The position numbers and the translations under genes are program-made. 64,000 nucleotides of DNA from Chloroflexota bacterium. GTDB taxonomy: Bacteria > Chloroflexota > Anaerolineae > 4572-78 > J111. Below, piece after piece: positions 17,671 through 25,705 of the stretch (positions are counted from its first letter, which is position 1; each line of letters begins with the position of its first letter). Where the stretch lies: the NCBI GenBank assembly GCA_016860845.1, contig BOKF01000018.1:96678-160677 (forward strand), in the 5' to 3' direction. Below the pieces are notes generated by a model. The model did no database searches. It saw only the letters and a program-made list of their open reading frames with translations, and was not told the origin of the DNA.

Positions 17671-19185
17671 ATGAAAAAGGAACACTGGTTACCATATTTG
17701 GTGGGGACAGCCATGCTGCTGTTGATCGTAGGTGTTAGCCCCAGGATGGTAGTAGCGCAGCAGTCCCGATGGTCGCCTGCGGAGCGCATTCCAGATTTTG
17801 AAGCCGGAACCTGGCCGCCTATTATGGTCGCCGACCAAAATCGTACTGTACATGCCTTTTCCTCACAATGGCTTGGCGGGGATGACGATGAGACAGTGCG
17901 AGCGATTATGTACAATAAGTGGACTCTGGAACAGGGGTGGTCTGCCCCTGTAGATATTATGTTATCCCCCTTCAAAAATGACGCTCGTCTGACCGGGGTT
18001 TTTCTGGATCAAACTGGCATAATCCATCTCACTTTTTTTGGGGGCGACGGCACGGAGGCGTACATCTATTACACAAAGGTACTGGCCCGGGATGCGGGCC
18101 GGGCCGGAGCCTGGTCAACGCCTTTCTCCGTGGATGTGGCAGGTGATCCCGAATTGGCAAGTGTAATCGGCGATGATAAGGGCAATCTGGCTATTATCTA
18201 CAGCGGCACCCAAGAAGGTTATGGCCTTTACACGATCTATTCTGCAGATGGAGGAGATACATGGACAGACCCTGCCTCAACGTTTTTGACTTATAGTGAT
18301 GAGCTATTTCCCGTTGTCCTCAAGCTGGCGCCGGGCCAGTCAGGGTTGATTCACGCCATATGGGATGTGAGAAACCCGGAGGGACAGGGTAGGCAAATCA
18401 ATTATGCCAAATTGGATCTTGTTAACCAGGAGTGGAGCGAGCCTGTACTCCTGGCGGAAGTGGAAACTGGGTACGGCATTTTGAACCCTGCTGTCATTGA
18501 GCATGACGGTGAGGTGTTTGTAGGTTACAGTGGAATTGTTATCCAGCGCTCTCGGGACGGTGGGCAAACCTGGACAGATCCGGTAAAACCCTTTCGTCAT
18601 GTGGGTGTGAACGGCATCATGTCCTTTGTAGAGGATAGTGGTGATAATTTACATTTACTTTGGGCGCAGCGTATTTCCGGTAATCCTGATATTCATGGCA
18701 CATGGCATAGTGTGTGGCAAGATGGTCGTTGGTCTGAGCCGGAAGCAGTGATTTCGGGACCCCAGGTGCCCGACCAGGAAGGCGATAAGGCGTTTGACCC
18801 CTTTGAAGTGCGGGCTATAGTGAGCCAGGGTAATATGCTTTTGGTGACCTGGCGTATGGACCCTGGACTTAACGCCAATGGGGTTTGGTATTCTTACCTC
18901 CCCCTTAATGCGGATGAACTGCCGGTGGTTGAACTGCCTGTAACGCCACCCCAAACTCTACCGCCCACATCCTCCTCTGTGTCTGTGACTATGGTAACGC
19001 CACCCAGCCCGACACCAACCTCAACGCCTAGGCCTGTTTTTACAAATCCATCTTTAAATAGTACTAACGCATCACTGAAAGACAATAACCCAATTATCCC
19101 TCTCTTAATTGGCCTTGTGCCCGTTATCTTACTCATCTCAGCGATCATCCTGCGTTCCTCTTTGGCGAGTCAAAACCGTCGCTGA
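17671..19185 (+). CDS. Membrane-anchored sialidase-like (Asp-box/BNR) protein
   Basis: The 504-residue protein has a signal peptide ending near MVVAQQ. It carries two clear Asp-box repeats, SADGGDTWTDP from residue 191 and SRDGGQTWTDP near 293, and several degenerate ones, the mark of six-bladed sialidase-fold propellers. A Thr/Pro/Ser linker (about 420-450) leads to one transmembrane segment (about 470-492) and a short basic tail, so the propeller is displayed outside. I do not see the full arginine triad of true sialidases, so binding rather than hydrolysis is possible. It is the first gene after a strong promoter and is followed 31 bp later by the ABC exporter genes. Confidence 0.75.
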   Translation: MKKEHWLPYLVGTAMLLLIVGVSPRMVVAQQSRWSPAERIPDFEAGTWPPIMVADQNRTVHAFSSQWLGGDDDETVRAIMYNKWTLEQGWSAPVDIMLSPFKNDARLTGVFLDQTGIIHLTFFGGDGTEAYIYYTKVLARDAGRAGAWSTPFSVDVAGDPELASVIGDDKGNLAIIYSGTQEGYGLYTIYSADGGDTWTDPASTFLTYSDELFPVVLKLAPGQSGLIHAIWDVRNPEGQGRQINYAKLDLVNQEWSEPVLLAEVETGYGILNPAVIEHDGEVFVGYSGIVIQRSRDGGQTWTDPVKPFRHVGVNGIMSFVEDSGDNLHLLWAQRISGNPDIHGTWHSVWQDGRWSEPEAVISGPQVPDQEGDKAFDPFEVRAIVSQGNMLLVTWRMDPGLNANGVWYSYLPLNADELPVVELPVTPPQTLPPTSSSVSVTMVTPPSPTPTSTPRPVFTNPSLNSTNASLKDNNPIIPLLIGLVPVILLISAIILRSSLASQNRR

Positions 19186-19216
19186 AATCGCTGATCTCAA
19201 CCTGGGGATTAAATCA

Positions 19217-20533
19217 ATGAAATCAACTGTACACTTTGAACATGTGTCTAAGAAATATCAGTTAGGCTTAACCAGAACAAGTTTGCCCAGCGTCGTATCC
19301 GGCTGGGTTAGAAACTCACTTCAGGGTGGCTCTCGTCAGCTCAACAAAGATAAAACCTTTTGGGCGCTTCGTGATGTCAGCTTTGAGTTAAAACAAGGCG
19401 AGTCTTTGGCCCTGGTCGGGTCTAATGGGGCTGGCAAGACCACCATTCTAAAGCTATTGGCCAATATCACCAAGCCGACCTCGGGCAAGATCGAAGCCAA
19501 TGGACAGCTTTCGGCCCTGATTGAACTGGGGGCCGGGTTTCATCCAGACCTGACGGGCCGTGAAAATATTTATCTGAATGGGACTATTCTGGGACTCAGC
19601 CGCAAACAAGTTGCCGACCGCTTTGATGAGATTGTCGAGTTTTCTGAATTGGGAGATTTCATTGATACCCCGGTAAAACGATACTCATCGGGTATGACGG
19701 TGAGACTCGGTTTTGCCGTGGCCTCTTGTATGGAGCCTCAAATTTTGCTGGTTGATGAGGTTCTGGCTGTTGGCGATGCCTCTTTCCAGCAGAAGTGCAT
19801 GAGCCGAATTCGTTCCTTAATTAGTAATGGTACCAGTATTATCTTTGTGTCGCACAATTTTTATTTGGTTCAGGCTGTTTGCAGCTCTGCTCTTTATCTT
19901 GAAAAAGGCCAAGTCAAATTCCGAGGTGAAACAAACGAGGTTATTGAACGGTACGAGCATGATCTACATCAAGCCCGCGCTCTAAAATTTGAAAGCCCGG
20001 ACCATAAGCCAGGAGACGATGAGGCCAGCGACCTGGAGATAACCAAAGTGGAAGTGTCGGACCCTGGCGGAACAGTACTTGAGAATTTGCCCAATAAACA
20101 ACCGGCTCAAATTCAAATTCATTATAACGCCTACAAGCCAATGGGTAAGGCGCATGTTTCAGTCTTCATTCGGCGTTCTGACGGGTTAACTGTTTGCATG
20201 ATGCGGACTAAATTGGATGATTATGAAGTATACCTGGAACAAGGGCAAGGAATTATTTCTTTACATTTGGAGCCGCTTCAACTGACAACGGGCACCTACT
20301 TTGCCGAGGCTTGGTTCTTGAATGAGAGCGACTCAATGGCTATCATCCCCAAGGGCGGGCGGTCCGCTTGGTTCTCAGTAAAAGGATCGGCCCTGAGTTA
20401 TGCGGATGATAGTGGGATTTTTGAACCGAATACCAGGTGGAGTCATCATTTTGATCTTTTGACCAGCTCCAACGGTAGTGGCTTTAAGAAACATACTTCT
20501 AATTCAGCTCAAATAGAGTTGCGCCAGGACTGA
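19217..20533 (+). CDS. wzt: ABC transporter ATPase for polysaccharide export (Wzt/TagH type) with C-terminal carbohydrate-binding domain
   Basis: The start is set at the ATG of MKSTVHFEHVSKKY; the frame is open upstream into the preceding gene but without family similarity. The protein is 438 residues. Walker A is GSNGAGKTT (68-76), the signature region is YSSGMTVRLGFA (from 156), Walker B is ILLVDEVLAVGD (176-187) and the switch His is near 213. The strongly conserved GAGFHPDLTGRENIYLNG marks the polysaccharide-export subfamily. Residues 265-430 form a beta-sandwich like the Wzt C-terminal domain, which in O-antigen systems reads the glycan's end cap. It pairs with the permease 27 bp downstream. 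Confidence 0.92.
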   Translation: MKSTVHFEHVSKKYQLGLTRTSLPSVVSGWVRNSLQGGSRQLNKDKTFWALRDVSFELKQGESLALVGSNGAGKTTILKLLANITKPTSGKIEANGQLSALIELGAGFHPDLTGRENIYLNGTILGLSRKQVADRFDEIVEFSELGDFIDTPVKRYSSGMTVRLGFAVASCMEPQILLVDEVLAVGDASFQQKCMSRIRSLISNGTSIIFVSHNFYLVQAVCSSALYLEKGQVKFRGETNEVIERYEHDLHQARALKFESPDHKPGDDEASDLEITKVEVSDPGGTVLENLPNKQPAQIQIHYNAYKPMGKAHVSVFIRRSDGLTVCMMRTKLDDYEVYLEQGQGIISLHLEPLQLTTGTYFAEAWFLNESDSMAIIPKGGRSAWFSVKGSALSYADDSGIFEPNTRWSHHFDLLTSSNGSGFKKHTSNSAQIELRQD

Positions 20534-20560
20534 TGGAACAAGTATGGGAGAGAATTTAAC

Positions 20561-21343
20561 ATGCTAAGTTATACAGGTGATTTATATAAAGCCCGAGATT
20601 TATTATGGGCTTGGACTAGCCGAAACATCCGGGCGCGCTATCAACAATCATCGCTTGGCTGGCTGTGGGCTGTCATTCAGCCGGCCGCGCAGGTAGCTAT
20701 TTTTTCGCTAATTTTCACCCTATTTGTCCCGGTGGATACGGGAAATATTCCTTATCCCGTCTTCTCTTTTGTGGCTGTAGTACCATGGACATTGTTGTCT
20801 GCGTCGCTTAGTGATATGTCACAGTCGCTTGTGGTCAATATGGGCCTGGTTACCAAAATCTATTTTCCCCGCGAAATTTTGCCTATTGCGGCCATGCTGG
20901 CCCGGCTGATGGATTTTGGAGTGTCAGTCGGCTTATTGCTAATCTTGATGTTATTTTATCAGGTATCACTTGTTCCGGCCGGTTTGCTGTTCCTGCCACT
21001 CATCCTGGTCATTCAGCTTACCTTAATCTTGGGATTGGGTTTAGCCAGCGCCGCCGGAAATGTATTTTTCCGGGATGTTCAATCTTTACTAGCCCTGACT
21101 CTCCAGGTTTGGTTTTATGCCTCGCCGATTATCTATCCGGTTACAATGGTTCCGGAGTATTTACGACAGTATTATTATCTTAATCCGATGGCTGGCGTAA
21201 TTGAGGCTTATCGTGATGTGCTGTTGAATGGCCAGGCGCCCGGTGCTTACCTTATTCCTTCTGCCGCCATGTCGCTGGTTATCTTTTTGATCGGCTACTG
21301 GTTTTTCAAGCGGGTTGAGTTTCAATTTGCCGATATTGTGTAG
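20561..21343 (+). CDS. wzm: ABC-2 type permease for polysaccharide export (Wzm/TagG type)
   Basis: The 260-residue protein has the N-terminal TSRNIRARYQQSSLGWLW and about six transmembrane helices typical of Wzm, TagG and KpsM. KIYFPREILPIA is a family hallmark. Together with the preceding ATPase it should move a lipid-linked glycan across the cytoplasmic membrane. A GGGAGAG site precedes the ATG, and the GT2 gene follows after 9 bp. In a single-membrane (monoderm) cell, as most Chloroflexota are thought to be, no further outer-membrane machinery would be needed, and none is seen here. Confidence 0.92.
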   Translation: MLSYTGDLYKARDLLWAWTSRNIRARYQQSSLGWLWAVIQPAAQVAIFSLIFTLFVPVDTGNIPYPVFSFVAVVPWTLLSASLSDMSQSLVVNMGLVTKIYFPREILPIAAMLARLMDFGVSVGLLLILMLFYQVSLVPAGLLFLPLILVIQLTLILGLGLASAAGNVFFRDVQSLLALTLQVWFYASPIIYPVTMVPEYLRQYYYLNPMAGVIEAYRDVLLNGQAPGAYLIPSAAMSLVIFLIGYWFFKRVEFQFADIV

Positions 21344-21352
21344 GAGAAATGG

Positions 21353-22750
21353 ATGAGTACTCCTAAAGTCAGCGTTATTATTCCTACCTATAAAGGGGCC
21401 GATTTTTTAGGCGAGGCGATCCAAAGTGTCTTGGGGCAGACGTATCCAGACGTTGAGCTAATTATTGTTGACGATGCTTCGCCAGACCACACGGCCGAGG
21501 TTGTGAGGCAATTTGACGATCCGCGCCTGACTTACATCGTCCACCCGGAAAATCGGGGGGCGGATGTGGCCAGGCACACCGCCTTACAAGCCTCCTCTGG
21601 TGAGCTTGTTGCCTTTTTGGATCAAGATGATTTCTTTCACCCGGAAAAACTTCAGGCCCATGTTGTTTTCTTTGAGAGTCACCCTGACGTTGGCTTTACC
21701 TATAATGCTCGCTTTGAGTTAAACTATTCCGCAACGACGATTCGTGATCTATGGCGACCGCCGCATAACATTTCATTGGCAGACCTGGTGCTCTGGTTTC
21801 CTCTTGCGCCCAGCGATGTGGTGCTTAGGCGAAAGTGGGCGCAGCAGATGGACCTGATTGGCGGTCGTCGTGGGGCAGAAATTGCCCACTTTGGCCGGCT
21901 ATTTCTGGCGGGCTGCAAATTTGCTTACGTGGACCGTGCCCTTAATTATCGCCGCTACCACTCCGGCCGGGTCGTCAAAGATTTGGCTGGCGCTTGTCAG
22001 TCCGAGCTAAATAATCAGGTTAAAGTCTTTACAGACCCTCATTGCCCTCCTGAGCTATTGGCCCTGCGTCACATAGCGCATGCAAACCTCTATATGTATT
22101 GGGCCTATCTCGCGTTTGCCCAGGACGAAACCGGCTTGGGACAGGAATTTCTCCGGCAGGCGGCTCGGCTAAAGCCCTCCATACTTGAGGGTGGGCCGAG
22201 TGAAGTGGTGACCCACTTCCTCGTAAATTGCATTGATGATGAGAGTCAGAACCACGAATCCCTGCTGCAAAAAGTATTCGCCCAGCTTCCCCCGGAAATG
22301 GCCCGGCTGTCAGAACAGTATAGCGGGGCCGTAGCCCAGGGTTACTTATTAAAAGGCGCTCGGGCGGTCATCTGGAATCGGCCCGCAGATGGGCGCAGCC
22401 ATTTTGAGCGGGCGGCCAGCCTGGGAGCCCAAGTTGACGAATCTTTCCTGGGCACATTAACTCACCAGTTGCTAAACTATGAGGCAGAATTTGGTACTGA
22501 GGCTGCCCAGAATGTTTTTCACGCTTTAGCCCCTTATCTCGAAAAGTTGGGCGGCCGGGCCAGCGTCCGCCGGTTGAATGGTTCCTACTCAGTCAACCGC
22601 GCTTTCCACAGCTATCGGGCTGGTGAATACGCCGGGGTGCCAACGACGATCTGGCAGGCTATTGCCAGTGATCCCAAGTATCTGACCAATCGCGGGGTGT
22701 TATCCATCTTACTTCGCTCGAGTGTCGGCAGGTGGGCTAAGTTAGGATAA
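21353..22750 (+). CDS. GT2 glycosyltransferase with long C-terminal extension
   Basis: This 465-residue protein has a GT-A domain in its first 220 residues: VSVIIPTYKGADFL, DDAS at 40-43 and FLDQDDFFHP near 88-97, which stands in for the DxD metal site. The remaining 240 residues are helical and Ala/Leu-rich, with a tetratricopeptide-like look (GYLLKGARAVIWNRPADGRSHFERAA). They may bind partner proteins or the acceptor. It starts 9 bp after the permease, behind TAGGAG. The enzyme probably adds one sugar of the exported glycan in the cytoplasm. Donor and linkage cannot be read from the sequence. Confidence 0.85.
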   Translation: MSTPKVSVIIPTYKGADFLGEAIQSVLGQTYPDVELIIVDDASPDHTAEVVRQFDDPRLTYIVHPENRGADVARHTALQASSGELVAFLDQDDFFHPEKLQAHVVFFESHPDVGFTYNARFELNYSATTIRDLWRPPHNISLADLVLWFPLAPSDVVLRRKWAQQMDLIGGRRGAEIAHFGRLFLAGCKFAYVDRALNYRRYHSGRVVKDLAGACQSELNNQVKVFTDPHCPPELLALRHIAHANLYMYWAYLAFAQDETGLGQEFLRQAARLKPSILEGGPSEVVTHFLVNCIDDESQNHESLLQKVFAQLPPEMARLSEQYSGAVAQGYLLKGARAVIWNRPADGRSHFERAASLGAQVDESFLGTLTHQLLNYEAEFGTEAAQNVFHALAPYLEKLGGRASVRRLNGSYSVNRAFHSYRAGEYAGVPTTIWQAIASDPKYLTNRGVLSILLRSSVGRWAKLG

Positions 22751-22826
22751 GTTTTGTCAAAAAAGCACAGATCAATCTCCAGTGGGTGGGTTATTCTCAA
22801 ATTACCTCGCCAAGGGATATCCCTGA

Positions 22827-23690
22827 ATGGATAAATGTGACAAGCTTAACGTTGTCCTGTTTGCCCTGACCGGCTTTGGCAATACGGTGTTGGAGGCATT
22901 GCTCAAGGATGTCAGGGTCAACGTAACAGCGGTTTTCACAGTTAAGTACGACCACCCCTTCCCCTACTATGAGGAGCAGCACCTGCTCGAGTTATGCCAC
23001 GAGCGGCAGGTGACTTGTTACTATGGCGTACAGGTACGTAGCGACGAAGGTATCGCCCTTTTGCGCCGGCACGCTCCGGATTTGATTGTCGTAGCCACGT
23101 TTAAGCAAATTCTGGCGCAGAATGTGCTCAGCCTGGCTCGGTTGGGGGTGGTAAACCTCCATCCTTCACTGCTGCCGCGCTATCGTGGCCCTTGTCCAAC
23201 CCACGCGGCTTTACTCAATGATGAGGCGGTCGCTGGTGTGACGGCCCATTATGTCACCGAGAAGTTGGATGAAGGTAACATCTTGCTACAAAGGTCAATG
23301 GCCATTAATGAAGTGGACAACGACGGCCAACTCAGGCAGAAACTGGCCAGGTTAGCCGGGGAGATGGTCCCCGAACTCATCGGACTGTTTGCCGGCTTTA
23401 CCAAGCCGGCTGGCCTGCCCCAGGACCACAGCCTGGCTACGCTGGCCCCTAGGCCAACAGTCGAAGCTGGATATCTCGAGCTGGCGGCTGACATCCCCAC
23501 CATCAGCAGGCAGATGAGAGCCTTCAATCCACTGCCGGGTACCAGTATCCTTGTCGGAGACAGGCGAGTTGTTGTAGATAGGTTCGAACTTTTGCGCGAT
23601 AGCAGAGCGGATGGGCTTTACGAAAATGACAAGTTTATCGAGCTGGTTATTGACTCTCAAGCGATCAGATTGTACAAAAAGGCCATTTGA
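22827..23690 (+). CDS. Sugar N-formyltransferase (methionyl-tRNA formyltransferase fold)
   Basis: The 287-residue protein has the formyltransferase core: NLHPSLLPRYRG with Asn110 and His112, and TEKLDEGNIL with Asp148, giving the complete Asn-His-Asp catalytic set. Length and the absence of tRNA-binding features favour the sugar formyltransferases (VioF, FdtF, WlaRD, ArnA N-domain), which formylate a 4-amino group of a dTDP- or UDP-sugar with N10-formyl-tetrahydrofolate. The WecE-like aminotransferase two genes on would make such a substrate. The ribosome site before the ATG is weak. It opens a three-gene module with WbqC and WecE. Confidence 0.85.
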   Translation: MDKCDKLNVVLFALTGFGNTVLEALLKDVRVNVTAVFTVKYDHPFPYYEEQHLLELCHERQVTCYYGVQVRSDEGIALLRRHAPDLIVVATFKQILAQNVLSLARLGVVNLHPSLLPRYRGPCPTHAALLNDEAVAGVTAHYVTEKLDEGNILLQRSMAINEVDNDGQLRQKLARLAGEMVPELIGLFAGFTKPAGLPQDHSLATLAPRPTVEAGYLELAADIPTISRQMRAFNPLPGTSILVGDRRVVVDRFELLRDSRADGLYENDKFIELVIDSQAIRLYKKAI

Positions 23691-23736
23691 TCGGGTGTTG
23701 GTCAGAAGGTAATATTTTATAGAAAGGGGGTTGCTG

Positions 23737-24477
23737 ATGAAGAAGGTAGCTGTAATCCAATCGAACTATATCCCCTGGAAGGGATACTTTGATATTATTC
23801 ACGACGTTGATCTGTTCATCTTTTATGATGATGTGCAATATACCAAGAATGATTGGCGCAATCGCAATAAAATTAAGACGACGCAAGGTGTACGTTGGTT
23901 GACTATTCCAGTCGGTTCTCCAGAACAAAGGTTGATCTGTGAAGTCGAATTGAATGATATTCATTGGCCCAGAAAACACTGGACCACGATCCAGCAATCT
24001 TATTCAAAAGCACCCTATTTCAGGCAATACCGGGGTTTTTTTGAGAACGTTTATACCCAAACCACATGGACCAATCTATCAGAGTTGAACCAATTTCTCA
24101 TCAAAACCATCAGTTCAGAGTTTTTGGGCATTAGAACTGAGTTTAGAGATTCTCGAGAATTTTGTCTTGCCGGTGAGAAAGGCGATCGCCTGCTCGACTT
24201 ATTGCAGCAAGCGGCGGCAACCCTGTATGTATCTGGCCCCTTGGCCAAAGATTATCTAAATGAACAAAAGTTCGTGGATGCCGGAATTAAACTGGTTTAC
24301 AAAGACTATTCAGGCTACCCTCCATATCCACAAACCATTCCCCCGTTCGAGCATCAGGTGTCGGTCCTGGATGTGCTCTTCAACTGCGGGCCAGAAGCGC
24401 CTCATTATATTTGGGGCTGGCGTGAAGGCGCTCAGGCTGCGCTAAAACACGATGTCTTAAAAGGGAGCGACTTATGA
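23737..24477 (+). CDS. WbqC-family protein
   Basis: The ATG at 23737 follows AAGGGGG by 7 bases and is preferred to a TTG six bases upstream. The 246-residue protein begins KKVAVIQSNYIPWKGYFDII, with FIFYDDVQYTKNDWRNRN next, which is the clear signature of the WbqC family. The family is frequent in O-antigen and glycan loci that make 4-amino-4,6-dideoxy sugars. Its biochemical role is not settled as far as I know; an amide-forming or transfer role in amino-sugar modification is often suggested. It overlaps the aminotransferase gene by 4 bases (ATGA). Confidence 0.88.
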   Translation: MKKVAVIQSNYIPWKGYFDIIHDVDLFIFYDDVQYTKNDWRNRNKIKTTQGVRWLTIPVGSPEQRLICEVELNDIHWPRKHWTTIQQSYSKAPYFRQYRGFFENVYTQTTWTNLSELNQFLIKTISSEFLGIRTEFRDSREFCLAGEKGDRLLDLLQQAAATLYVSGPLAKDYLNEQKFVDAGIKLVYKDYSGYPPYPQTIPPFEHQVSVLDVLFNCGPEAPHYIWGWREGAQAALKHDVLKGSDL

Positions 24478-25673
24478 GCAAGAAAAACACTTACGAAATC
24501 AATTTTAACCGCCCAACAATTGTAGGCAAGGAACTATACTATATTTCACAAGCGATCCATGAGGGCTATTCCGCCGGCGATGCCGCCTTTACCAAAAAGT
24601 GCCATGCCTACCTGGAGCAGGCGCTCAACGTGCCCCGGGTGCTGTTAACAACCTCCTGTACTCACGCCCTTGAAATGACCGCTTTGCTCCTGGAAATCCA
24701 GCCGGGCGATGAAGTGATTGTGCCGTCGTTTACCTTTGTCAGCACGGTTAATGCCTTTGTGCTGCGGGGAGCCAAACCGGTGTTTATTGATGTGCGGCCC
24801 GACACTTTAAATTTGGATGAAACCAAGCTGGAGCAGCTAATCACCGAGCGGACCAGGGCCATTGTACCGGTCCATTACGCCGGAGTGGGGTGTGAAATGG
24901 ACGCAATTGGGGCCATTGCAGCCAAATACAACACCTCCCTCGTCGAAGATAATGCTCACGGTTTATTTGGCAAGTATAAAGGGCGCTTTCTGGGCACTTT
25001 TGGGGCGTTCGCCACCCAGAGTTTCCACGAGACCAAGAACTTTATCTGCGGTGAGGGCGGCGCTCTCCTCATCAACGATCCGGCCTTTATTGAGCGGGCC
25101 GAAATTATCCGGGAAAAGGGCACCAACCGCAGCCGTTTCTTCCGTGGGCAGGTAGACAAGTATACCTGGGTTGACATCGGCTCCAGCTTCCTCCCCTCAG
25201 ATATTCTGGCGGCCTTCCTGTATGCCCAACTGGAAGCCCGCGACGAGATTCAAGCTAAACGGCAGCACATCTGGCACTATTACAATGAACATCTGCAGGA
25301 GTGGGCTAGAGAGCAGGGAGTCCAGCTCCCCACCGTCCCCGCTCACTGCGAGCAGTCATACCATATGTTCTATATGCTCCTCCCCTCCCTGGAACAGCGC
25401 CAGGCTTTGATTGACCATCTGAAGGGCCGCGGCATCCTCAGTGTTTTTCATTACCTGCCGCTGCATCTCTCGGACATGGGCCGAAAATTCGGAGGGAAAG
25501 CAGGGGACTGCCCGGTGACGGAGGAGGTGAGCGACCGCCTGCTCCGGCTGCCTTTCTATAACGACCTCATAGAAGCCGACCAGGCGCGCGTCGTGGAAGC
25601 AATTAAGGAATTTGAACCGCCATCTCCTCACTTCATCTCACTACCTCTTTCTATTAGTCAGGGCAAGCGTTAG
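24474..25673 (+). CDS. wecE: dTDP-4-amino-4,6-dideoxygalactose transaminase-like (WecE/RffA)
   Basis: This 399-residue protein belongs to the DegT/DnrJ/EryC1 PLP family. Its start FNRPTIVGKELYYI, TTSCTHALEMTALLL, VEDNAHG (Asp159) and HETKNF with Lys188 as the PLP lysine match WecE closely. WecE converts dTDP-4-keto-6-deoxyglucose to dTDP-4-amino-4,6-dideoxygalactose (dTDP-Fuc4N) using glutamate. With the formyltransferase and WbqC genes just upstream, the likely product is an N-formylated or N-acylated Fuc4N-type donor. The RmlA and RmlB enzymes needed for the precursor are not recognised in this window. The chain extends about 20 residues past the usual WecE C-terminus. Confidence 0.9.
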   Translation: MSKKNTYEINFNRPTIVGKELYYISQAIHEGYSAGDAAFTKKCHAYLEQALNVPRVLLTTSCTHALEMTALLLEIQPGDEVIVPSFTFVSTVNAFVLRGAKPVFIDVRPDTLNLDETKLEQLITERTRAIVPVHYAGVGCEMDAIGAIAAKYNTSLVEDNAHGLFGKYKGRFLGTFGAFATQSFHETKNFICGEGGALLINDPAFIERAEIIREKGTNRSRFFRGQVDKYTWVDIGSSFLPSDILAAFLYAQLEARDEIQAKRQHIWHYYNEHLQEWAREQGVQLPTVPAHCEQSYHMFYMLLPSLEQRQALIDHLKGRGILSVFHYLPLHLSDMGRKFGGKAGDCPVTEEVSDRLLRLPFYNDLIEADQARVVEAIKEFEPPSPHFISLPLSISQGKR

Positions 25674-25705
25674 TATGGGCAGAAATAAACCCCAAGGAGG
25701 AGATC

